A DNA stretch of 51,079 bases from Candidatus Nomurabacteria bacterium GW2011_GWE2_34_25. GTDB lineage: Bacteria; Patescibacteriota; Minisyncoccia; Phycocordibacterales; UBA9973. The notes beneath the pieces were generated by a model that saw only the letters and a list, made by a program, of their open reading frames with translations, had not been told where the DNA came from and did not search any database. Below, one piece after another: positions 28,836 through 36,599 of this stretch (position 1 is its first letter; every line of letters starts with the position of its first letter). The DNA lies in contig LBPS01000003.1 of NCBI GenBank assembly GCA_000990325.1, positions 1-51,079 of the forward strand, read 5' to 3'. The translations under genes were made by a program, and so were the position numbers.

Positions 28836-30956
28836 ATGGCCAAAAAAGAAGAAAAAAAGGTTAAAAAAGAGGGAAGTTATGGAGCAGATCAGATATCAGT
28901 TCTAGAGGGGCTAGAGCCTGTCAGACGACGTCCTGGTATGTACATAGGGTCTACAGGCATAGACGGTCTTCATCATTTGATTTGGGAAATATTTGATAAC
29001 TCCCGCGATGAAGCAATGGGAGGGTTTTGTGATCGTATTGAAGTTACGATGCTTCCCGATAATTCTGTCCGAGTTGTAGACAACGGACGTGGAATTCCTG
29101 TCGACATACATGCAAAGACGAAAGTTTCCGCACTCGAAACTGTTATGACGACTCTTCATGCTGGAGGCAAATTTGGAGGAGATGATAGTGGGTACAAAGT
29201 TTCAGGAGGTTTACACGGTGTTGGTGCTTCTGTTGTAAATGCACTTTCTATTTATACTAAAGCTGAAGTTCATAAAGATGGAGGTAAATATGTTCAAGAA
29301 TATTCTCAGGGTAAGAAAAAGGCAGCAGTGAAAAAGGTTGGCAGTAGCAAAGAACACGGAACGATTATTTCTTTTAGGCCAGATGAAGAAATTTTCAAGC
29401 AAGTTACATTCGATTGGGACACCGTCGTAGCTCACTTGCGTCAGCAGGCTTACTTGGTGAAAGGTTTACGTATAGATATTATTGATGCACGGCAGTGGGA
29501 TCCTATCACCGGAGGCAAGGGTAAGAGTAGCGACTATGATAATGCTTTTTGGTTTAGAGAGTTAGAGATTGAAGTCCCTTCCACCACTTTTTATTTTGAA
29601 GGAGGGCTTGTCTCACTTGTAAAATTTTATAATAAAGCCGAGAAGCCAATTCACTCAAGCGTATTTTATGTAGACAAAGAAGTTGATGGAGTTGGAGTAG
29701 AAGTTGCTTTGCAATATGTAGATAATTTTAGTTCGGATATTATTCCTTTTGCAAACAATATTCATAATCCTGAAGGAGGTACACATATTACTGGATTTAA
29801 GACTGCTCTAACTCGTGTTATCAATACTTATGGTAAGAAAAATAATCTAATCAAAGAAGCTGATGGTGGTTTTACGGGGGACGACGTATTAGAAGGTCTA
29901 ACTGCTGTTGTGTCTGTGAAGCTTCGTGAAATTCAATTTGAAGGTCAGACTAAAGCCAAGCTTGGTTCGACAGAGGCTCAAGGTGCCGTAGCGACAGCAT
30001 TTGGGGAATCATTTTCTGCCTTCCTTGAAGAGAATCCAGATGAGGCAAAATCCATGATCAGCAAGTCCTTACTTGCTTTGCGTGCCCGTAAGGCCGCCAA
30101 AGCCGCTAAAGATTCTATATTAAGAAAAGGTGCATTGGAAGGTATGACTTTGCCAGGTAAGCTTGCCGACTGTCAGGTGAAAGATGCTGAAAGTGGAGAA
30201 CTCTTTATTGTGGAGGGAGATTCTGCTGGGGGTACAGCTAAAATGGGACGCGACAGAAAGACTCAAGCCATTCTTCCTCTTCGAGGTAAAATTCTCAATG
30301 TTGAGCGTGCTCGCTTGGATAGAATGCTAGGAAGTGAACAGATTAAGAATCTAGTTATTGCTATGGGTACATCTATCGGGGACACTTTTGATTTAGAAAA
30401 AATGCGTTACCATAAGATAATTCTTGCAACCGATGCCGACGTAGACGGAGCCCATATTCGTACCCTTATCCTCACTCTCATGTATCGTTATTTCCGTCCA
30501 GTACTTGATGCAGGATATGTTTATATTGCACAGCCACCACTATTTAAAATAAAGATTGGTAAAGAGATTTCCTATGCTTATACTGACGAAGAACGCGATA
30601 AGATACTCGGCAAAGATGCTCCTTCTCTAGAAGATTTATTAACTGAATCTGCAAATGAAGAGGGAAGTGAAGAAGTTGAAGAAGAGGAATCTGAAGAAAT
30701 TTCTAAAAACCAAACAGTAAAAACCAAACAGCAGTCTAATAAGATTCACATCCAGAGATATAAAGGTCTCGGAGAAATGAATTCCGATGAACTCTGGGAG
30801 ACAACCATGGACCCTAAAACTCGTATCTTAAAGCAAGTTTCTGTTGTAGATGCTGAAGATGCCAATAAAGTCTTCGATATGCTCATGGGCTCCGAAGTTC
30901 CTCCACGCAAATCCTTCATCACCTCTCACGCCAAAATGGCAAATCTAGATATATAG
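28836..30956 (+). CDS. gyrB: DNA gyrase subunit B
   Basis: EGLEPVRRRPGMYIGSTGIDGLHHLIWEIFDNSRDEAM, LPGKLADCQVKDAESGELFIVEGDSAGGTAKMGRDRKTQAILPLRGKILNVE, IQRYKGLGEMNSDELWETTMDP. Confidence 0.97.
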   Translation: MAKKEEKKVKKEGSYGADQISVLEGLEPVRRRPGMYIGSTGIDGLHHLIWEIFDNSRDEAMGGFCDRIEVTMLPDNSVRVVDNGRGIPVDIHAKTKVSALETVMTTLHAGGKFGGDDSGYKVSGGLHGVGASVVNALSIYTKAEVHKDGGKYVQEYSQGKKKAAVKKVGSSKEHGTIISFRPDEEIFKQVTFDWDTVVAHLRQQAYLVKGLRIDIIDARQWDPITGGKGKSSDYDNAFWFRELEIEVPSTTFYFEGGLVSLVKFYNKAEKPIHSSVFYVDKEVDGVGVEVALQYVDNFSSDIIPFANNIHNPEGGTHITGFKTALTRVINTYGKKNNLIKEADGGFTGDDVLEGLTAVVSVKLREIQFEGQTKAKLGSTEAQGAVATAFGESFSAFLEENPDEAKSMISKSLLALRARKAAKAAKDSILRKGALEGMTLPGKLADCQVKDAESGELFIVEGDSAGGTAKMGRDRKTQAILPLRGKILNVERARLDRMLGSEQIKNLVIAMGTSIGDTFDLEKMRYHKIILATDADVDGAHIRTLILTLMYRYFRPVLDAGYVYIAQPPLFKIKIGKEISYAYTDEERDKILGKDAPSLEDLLTESANEEGSEEVEEEESEEISKNQTVKTKQQSNKIHIQRYKGLGEMNSDELWETTMDPKTRILKQVSVVDAEDANKVFDMLMGSEVPPRKSFITSHAKMANLDI

Positions 30957-31009
30957 AACTAGACTTCTTTAATAAGAAGAGGAGTATTATAAATAAAAAT
31001 TTATAAGTC

Positions 31010-31441
31010 ATGATTTACCATAAAAAACCAGAAAATTTTTCTCCTCGATTTGAGGTGGTAAGTTGTTTTCTCGAAAATGCTGGGGAATTTTTGCTTTTGC
31101 ATAGATCTGCTCATAAACCACAAGGTAATACTTGGGGAGTTCCAGCCGGCAAAAAAGAAGTGGATGAGACTCCTAAAGATGCAATAATCAGAGAAACAAA
31201 AGAAGAGACGAGGCATAAAATTAATCCTGTAGAACTAAATTATTTTAAAGAATTATATGTTAGATATGATAATTATGATTTTATCTATCATATTTTTTCT
31301 TTAAAATTGAGAGAAAGGCCAGAAGTTATTTTAGAAGAAAATGGTCATAAAGATTTTAGATGGGTAACACCAGAAAACTCACTTCAAATGAATCTGATCC
31401 AGGATTTAGATGAATGTGTGAGGTTGTTTTATGAAATTTGA
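31010..31441 (+). CDS. NUDIX hydrolase
   Basis: GVPAGKKEVDETPKDAIIRETKEETRHKI NUDIX box. Confidence 0.88.
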   Translation: MIYHKKPENFSPRFEVVSCFLENAGEFLLLHRSAHKPQGNTWGVPAGKKEVDETPKDAIIRETKEETRHKINPVELNYFKELYVRYDNYDFIYHIFSLKLRERPEVILEENGHKDFRWVTPENSLQMNLIQDLDECVRLFYEI

Positions 31442-31472
31442 TAAAATACACAACAGGTTTGGCTTGTGTGTA

Positions 31473-31510
31473 TTTTACATTTAACGAACGGCCGTTTCTT
31501 AATTGTAAAA
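31473..31510. repeat. 38-bp imperfect palindrome, left copy of an inverted pair
   Basis: TTTTACATTTAACGAACGGCCGTTTCTTAATTGTAAAA (16/19 arm identity); reverse complement is 37/38 identical to 32086-32123. Confidence 0.95.
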
Positions 31511-31531
31511 TGATAATATTAGAGTTATAAT
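31503..31531 (+). promoter_or_regulatory. promoter of the wHTH/Cas2-like gene overlapping the palindrome
   Basis: TTGTAA (31503-31508) - 17 nt - TATAAT (31526-31531); ATG 6 nt downstream. Confidence 0.55.
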
Positions 31532-31537
31532 ATATTT

Positions 31538-32083
31538 ATGAAATATAAGGGGTACAGAGTAGGCTCAATTGAAAGAGAAATATTAAAAGTAATTCTTAGT
31601 GTTAAAGATAGAGAATTACCCAATAAATATTCTGAGTCTTTTTCTGATATTTTTAAAACAGCTCGTCAAAAATATCAATATTCTGAGACAGTAAATAGAA
31701 TGGAGAAAAAAGGCCTAATTCAATTTGTTAATAAATATGGTGAATTAAAAATCACCATAAGCCCAAAAGGACACAGAATAATAAAAAGTCTTATGTTGTC
31801 TGATTATAAACAGATTAAAAGGCCTGTAAAATGGGACGGTAAATGGAGAATGGTTATGTTTGATATTCCCGAAGATAAGACTAAATTACGTAATATAATC
31901 AGATTTCATTTAAAAAAGATTGGTTTTCTTCAGGTTCAGGGGAGTGTTTGGGTGTATCCTTATCCTTGCGAAGAAATTATAACGATCATCAAAACTAATT
32001 TTAATTTTGATGATGAAATTATTTATGCAACTATTAATTCATTTGATAAAGATTTAAAATTTAAAAAATTATTTAAATTATAA
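31538..32083 (+). CDS. winged-helix + Cas2/PaaX-C-like domain protein
   Basis: N-terminal wHTH-like (RMEKKGLIQFVNKYGELKITISPKGHRII) followed by KWDGKWRMVMFDIPEDKTKLRNIIRFHLKKIGFLQVQGSVWVYPYPCEEIITIIKTNF, ferredoxin-like Cas2/PaaX signature. Confidence 0.78.
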   Translation: MKYKGYRVGSIEREILKVILSVKDRELPNKYSESFSDIFKTARQKYQYSETVNRMEKKGLIQFVNKYGELKITISPKGHRIIKSLMLSDYKQIKRPVKWDGKWRMVMFDIPEDKTKLRNIIRFHLKKIGFLQVQGSVWVYPYPCEEIITIIKTNFNFDDEIIYATINSFDKDLKFKKLFKL

Positions 32084-32085
32084 TA

Positions 32086-32123
32086 TTTTACAATTAAGAA
32101 ACGGCCGTTCGTTAATTGTAAAA
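32086..32123. repeat. 38-bp imperfect palindrome, right copy of the inverted pair
   Basis: TTTTACAATTAAGAAACGGCCGTTCGTTAATTGTAAAA (17/19 arm identity). Confidence 0.95.
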
Positions 32124-32133
32124 TATAATGTAT

Positions 32134-32167
32134 TAAAAATCCAGAAGCAAGGTCTCTGGATTTTTTA
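32134..32167. terminator. stem-loop, probable thrS terminator
   Basis: AAAAATCCAGA-AGCAAGGTC-TCTGGATTTTTT. Confidence 0.65.
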
Positions 32168-32175
32168 ATAGACAT

Positions 32176-33921
32176 TTAGTTTAACGTTCTCTCTTTGATT
32201 TCTTTTTGCAATCTTTCTAGGAAAGATTCTATTGTTATTCCTTCGAGTTTTTCAGTACGGCCTTCTACTGTTATAACTTTTGCATCACGCTCTTTATCAC
32301 CAATGACTATTACATAAGGAGTCTTACTCATCTTTGCATCGCGAATTCTTTTACCGAGAGATTCATTTGAATCATCTAGCTCTACTCTTATGTTGGAATC
32401 TTTGAGTGTTTTATATACACTATTAGCATACTCATGTTGATGTTCTGAAATTGGCAAAACAATCACCTGGACAGGGGAAAGCCAAAGAGGGAATGCTCCA
32501 GCGAAATGCTCTATCAAGAACCCAATAAAACGCTCGTGAGTTCCAAGGGGTGCACGGTGAATTATGTATGGAGTCTTCTTTGTTCCGTCTTTGTCTGTAT
32601 ATTCAAGGTTAAATTTTTTACCCATATATAGATCAAGCTGATTTGTTGAAGCACTGAAAGATCTACCGATTGAAGAGTATACTTGGAAATCCATTTTGGG
32701 TCCATAAAAAGCAGCACCTTCATGAGCAATTTTAAAAGGAACGCCAGATATTTCCATTGCTTCTATTGTCATTTCTTCAGCAAGTTTCCAATCTTTTTCT
32801 TCTCCATGGTATTTGTCCATCTTTTTAGGGTCACGAAGAGCTAATTCCATTTCATACTTTTCAATTCCTAATACTTTGTAGTAGTATTCGTGTAATTTAA
32901 TTACATCTATAAATTCTTGTATTGCTTGTTCAGGAGTAGTGTAGATATGTGCATCGTTCATTTGCATTCCACGAACTCTCATTAATCCAAAAAGACTTCC
33001 AGAATCTTCATACCGATGACACCACCCATATTCAGCTAGTCTTAGAGGTAAGTCTTTATAACTTTTTGGTAAAGCAGAAAAAACCTTATGATGAAAGGGG
33101 CAATTCATAGGTTTTATATAATAATTATCTCCTTCTATTGATATAGGAGCATACATACTATCTTTATACAAAGGCAAATGTCCTGAAGTATAGAATAAAC
33201 TTTCTTTTGTAATTATCGGTGTTGTGACTCTCTGATATCCCCATTTTTGCTCTGTTTCTTTTGCCCAGTTTTCTAGTTCTTCTTTAATTATATTTCCTTT
33301 TGGTAACCATATAGGTAATCCCTTTCCAATCTCTTCATCAAAAGTAAATAATTCTAATTTCTTACCTAGTTCTCTATGGTCGCGTTTTTTAGCTTCTTCC
33401 TGTAGAGTTATGTATGCATCAAGTTCTTCTTTTGTGTTAAATGCTAAACCATATATACGAGTAAGCATTTTATTCTTCTCATCACCACGCCAGTAAGCTC
33501 CAGCTATACGCTCAAGCTTCCATGAACCTTCCTTAATATTTTTCATATTGTCGATATGTCCACCACGACAAAGGTCAGAGAAATTTCCTGACTTATAGAT
33601 TGTAATTTCTTCTCCTTTTTCTACTATGCCATTTATAAGTTCTTCTTTGTATACGTTCCCGGCAAACATTTTAAGTGCTTCTTCTTTGCTTAAAACTTCT
33701 TTTTCAAAAGACGTCCATGTTTTTAAAAGTTCTTTCATTTTAGCCTCAACTTTTTCTAAGTCAGTGTCAGTAATTTTGCCCTTAATATCTACATCATAGT
33801 AGAAACCATTATCTACTGCAGGCCCTAAGGTTATCTGTGAACCTGGGTAAAGTTCCAAAATAGAGGCACCTAATAGATGGGCGAGAGAGTGACGGACATG
33901 TTCTAAATTTTTATTTTCCAT
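32176..33921 (-). CDS. thrS: threonine--tRNA ligase without TGS domain
   Basis: HVRHSLAHLLGASILELYPG, GPAVDNGFYYD, CRGGH, NCPFHHKVF, FRMDAHIY-like RVRGMQMNDAHIY, IIHRAPLGTHERFIGFLIEHFAGAFPLWLSPVQ. Confidence 0.95.
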   Translation of the reverse strand: MENKNLEHVRHSLAHLLGASILELYPGSQITLGPAVDNGFYYDVDIKGKITDTDLEKVEAKMKELLKTWTSFEKEVLSKEEALKMFAGNVYKEELINGIVEKGEEITIYKSGNFSDLCRGGHIDNMKNIKEGSWKLERIAGAYWRGDEKNKMLTRIYGLAFNTKEELDAYITLQEEAKKRDHRELGKKLELFTFDEEIGKGLPIWLPKGNIIKEELENWAKETEQKWGYQRVTTPIITKESLFYTSGHLPLYKDSMYAPISIEGDNYYIKPMNCPFHHKVFSALPKSYKDLPLRLAEYGWCHRYEDSGSLFGLMRVRGMQMNDAHIYTTPEQAIQEFIDVIKLHEYYYKVLGIEKYEMELALRDPKKMDKYHGEEKDWKLAEEMTIEAMEISGVPFKIAHEGAAFYGPKMDFQVYSSIGRSFSASTNQLDLYMGKKFNLEYTDKDGTKKTPYIIHRAPLGTHERFIGFLIEHFAGAFPLWLSPVQVIVLPISEHQHEYANSVYKTLKDSNIRVELDDSNESLGKRIRDAKMSKTPYVIVIGDKERDAKVITVEGRTEKLEGITIESFLERLQKEIKERTLN

Positions 33922-33968
33922 TATTTTATAATATCATAAAAAGGTTTTTTTGTAAGGGTATTTTTTAT

Positions 33969-33997
33969 TTGACAAAACATTGAATATATTATATTAT
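33969..33997 (+). promoter_or_regulatory. near-consensus sigma70 promoter
   Basis: TTGACA - 17 nt - TATTAT. Confidence 0.75.
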
Positions 33998-34061
33998 ACT
34001 GACGAAATGGGACTAGGCGATTATTGCTGAAACCTTAAAAAAATAACCAAAATCAACCATA

Positions 34062-34580
34062 ATGTCTAGAATGTTTTACCGAAATCGCAAATTTCTCGAG
34101 GAGAGATTAGCGGAAGTATTGAGTGAGGGGTATGACAGTCTTCATGTGCCAGGAGGAAGATCTCTGGATTGTACATTTTCAAGTTTTGTATTTGCCTGGT
34201 TTTATGACCAATTATTGAGAGAAAAATTTCTAATAGTTCTGCCATACAAATCAGACTTTTTTAAGCTTGAAATAACTATTCCATTAAAAAAAAGAGAATC
34301 TCCGGCCCAAACAGCTGTCAGGGAATTTGCCGAAGAAACGGGCATAAAGATATCTAGGAGTGATCTCAAGCTTTTCCATAAATTTAATGTATATGAAAAA
34401 GGGAAAGAAAGAATTGCCCATACAAAATACTTTTTTCACTACACAAAGTATTTGACTCTTGTTGAGATTCCTGAAAACTTCTATGAAGCATTAGGTGAAA
34501 TAAGTTCACCATTTTTTATAAAAAGCACACTAGTTAAGTATTTTTTATTCCCCGGCCATTATGCCGCGTTAATAAAATAA
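34062..34580 (+). CDS. NUDIX-box-containing protein
   Basis: RESPAQTAVREFAEETGIKI fits ...E-x7-REUxEExGU. Confidence 0.65.
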   Translation: MSRMFYRNRKFLEERLAEVLSEGYDSLHVPGGRSLDCTFSSFVFAWFYDQLLREKFLIVLPYKSDFFKLEITIPLKKRESPAQTAVREFAEETGIKISRSDLKLFHKFNVYEKGKERIAHTKYFFHYTKYLTLVEIPENFYEALGEISSPFFIKSTLVKYFLFPGHYAALIK

Positions 34581-34600
34581 CTTACATAAATTTTTAATCA

Positions 34601-34625
34601 GCCAGATCTTCAAGATCTGGCTTTT
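34601..34625 (+). terminator. stem-loop terminator
   Basis: GCCAGATCTT-C-AAGATCTGGC TTTT. Confidence 0.75.
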
Positions 34626-34663
34626 CATTTGCATTTTAAGCAAAAATCAGTATACTATTATAC

Positions 34664-34870
34664 ATGGTAATACGAATGCGACACACACGAGCCCATACAG
34701 GGAATCGTCGATCACATCATGCTTTAAAAGCAAAGACTTTTGCTGTCTGTACTAATTGCGAACAGCCAAAGGAAACTCACATTGTTTGTAAGAACTGTGG
34801 CTTTTATCGTGGCCGTAAGGTTGTCGATGTGGTTAAAAAAGTAGAAAAGAAACAAGCAAAGAAGAAGTAG
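34664..34870 (+). CDS. rpmF: 50S ribosomal protein L32
   Basis: RMRHTRAHTGNRRSHHALK...CTNCEQPKETHIVCKNCGFYRGRKVVDV. Confidence 0.95.
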   Translation: MVIRMRHTRAHTGNRRSHHALKAKTFAVCTNCEQPKETHIVCKNCGFYRGRKVVDVVKKVEKKQAKKK

Positions 34871-34973
34871 TTTATAAAGTAGAAAGTTCTAAAGTTTGTA
34901 GAGTATTATTAAGGCATATTTATTATTGCTTTATATCTTTAAAAACTTTATAACTTTTAACTTACCCATAATT

Positions 34974-35879
34974 ATGGCAAACAGGCACCTTTCACGTTCA
35001 ATTGTTCTTCAGACACTCTTTGAGTGGGATTTTGCTATGGAGAAAGATACAACCCCAGAAGAGATGCTCGAGCGTAATATACAAGAGTTTGGTCCAGGTC
35101 TTGATGACTCCCACTTCATGAGTGAGATATTTCTCGGTATCATAAAGAAAAAGGTAATTATAGATGAGATTCTAGAGAAGGCTGCCCCTGACTGGCCTAT
35201 CGACAAGATTTCTATTGTAGATCGGAACATTCTTCGTTTAGGACTATACGAACTTCTTTTTGGAGATAGAGAGCAGGTGCCACCTAAGGTTGCCATAAAC
35301 GAAGCTATTGAACTCGCAAAAAGTTTTGGAGGTGAGAACTCTAGCCGGTTTATAAATGGAGTCCTGGGAGGTGTTTATAAAGAGCTTGGCGAACCTGGCA
35401 AGGATGATGTTGGAAACAAGAAGAAACATAAACATTTTGAGACAGATCCAACTAAATTTCCGATAGAGAAAAAGGCTGGAGCTGTTGTGTATGCCATAAA
35501 AGATGGGCAGATATATTTTGCTTTTGTTCATGATGTATTTGGATACTGGACACTATCAAAAGGAAGTATTGAAGATGGTGAAAATGAAGAGCAAGGCGCA
35601 ATCAGAGAAATAAAAGAAGAAATGGGAGTAGATATAAAAGTCAAAGAACTCCTTGGTCGTAGTGAATATATTGCTACTCATCCAGAGAATGGAAAGATAC
35701 GTAAACAAGTGGTATTCTTTTTAGGAGAGACAGATTACACTGATTTAGTTCTTGAAAAAGATTGTGGTGGGCTAGATGATGCCAGATGGTTTCCAATGGA
35801 AGAAGTGGCAAATCTTAAAATATATGACAATATGGTGCCACTTTTAACAAAGGCCGTTGAAATATTAACAAAAAACTAG
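34974..35879 (+). CDS. nusB: NusB transcription antitermination factor fused to a C-terminal NUDIX hydrolase domain
   Basis: MANRHLSRSIVLQTLFEWDF..., VDRNILRLGLYELLF, VAINEAIELAKSFGGENSSRFINGVLGGV; then KAGAVVYAIKDGQIYFAFVHD...GSIEDGENEEQGAIREIKEEMGVDI. Confidence 0.92.
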   Translation: MANRHLSRSIVLQTLFEWDFAMEKDTTPEEMLERNIQEFGPGLDDSHFMSEIFLGIIKKKVIIDEILEKAAPDWPIDKISIVDRNILRLGLYELLFGDREQVPPKVAINEAIELAKSFGGENSSRFINGVLGGVYKELGEPGKDDVGNKKKHKHFETDPTKFPIEKKAGAVVYAIKDGQIYFAFVHDVFGYWTLSKGSIEDGENEEQGAIREIKEEMGVDIKVKELLGRSEYIATHPENGKIRKQVVFFLGETDYTDLVLEKDCGGLDDARWFPMEEVANLKIYDNMVPLLTKAVEILTKN

Positions 35880-35902
35880 CTACTAATAGTTAGATACTAA
35901 TT

Positions 35903-36598
35903 ATGATTGATTTTTCTTTATTTGAAAAAAAGACAAAAATAATCTTTAAAGACAAAAAGCTTCTCGAGCAAGCTTTTATTCATCGTTCTTATATCAATGA
36001 AAATAGCGGAGGGAGGCTCTGCCACAATGAACGTTTGGAATTTTTAGGTGATGCTGTCCTTGAACTTATCGTCACTGATTATCTTTATAATAAATATCCT
36101 GATAGGGATGAGGGCGAGCTGACGGCTTATCGTTCAGCCCTTGTAAATGCGATTATCATAGGCGAGATAGCTTTATCTTTAGGGATGAACGACTATCTAC
36201 TTTTGTCCAAAGGTGAAGCAAAAGATATAGGGAAAGCCCGTAGCTATATACTAGCCAATACTTATGAAGCTTATGTAGGAGCTGTTTACCTAGATCAAGG
36301 ATATGATGTCGCTCGTGATTTTATTAGCGATACTTTATTTGGTAAGATTGATGACATCGTGGCACAGAAGCTATGGCGTGATGCGAAAAGTCTTGTTCAA
36401 GAAAAAGCTCAAGAATATGTAAATGTTACTCCTTCATACAAAGTTATAAATGAAGTTGGTCCTGACCACGACAAACACTTCACTGTTGGTATTTTCTTTG
36501 GCGAGGATAAAATAGCAGAAGGTAAAGGTCACTCCAAACAAGAAGCTGAACAGTCAGCAGCGAGGAAGGCATTAGAAGTTAAAGATTGGCTCGATTAA
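35903..36598 (+). CDS. rnc: ribonuclease III
   Basis: NERLEFLGDAVLELIVTDYLYNKYPD, ANTYEAYVGAVYLDQGY, dsRBD GKGHSKQEAEQSAARKAL. Confidence 0.96.
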   Translation: MIDFSLFEKKTKIIFKDKKLLEQAFIHRSYINENSGGRLCHNERLEFLGDAVLELIVTDYLYNKYPDRDEGELTAYRSALVNAIIIGEIALSLGMNDYLLLSKGEAKDIGKARSYILANTYEAYVGAVYLDQGYDVARDFISDTLFGKIDDIVAQKLWRDAKSLVQEKAQEYVNVTPSYKVINEVGPDHDKHFTVGIFFGEDKIAEGKGHSKQEAEQSAARKALEVKDWLD

Positions 36599-36599
36599 A

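Noticed and set aside
30630-30740. Acidic insertion in GyrB as a possible novel domain
   Set aside because: Short low-complexity Glu-rich linker before the conserved IQRYKGLGEMN motif; not enough to support a domain call.
31471-32125. CRISPR array associated with the Cas2-like protein
   Set aside because: Only two palindromes in inverted orientation, no direct repeat-spacer series, and no cas1 or effector gene in the window.
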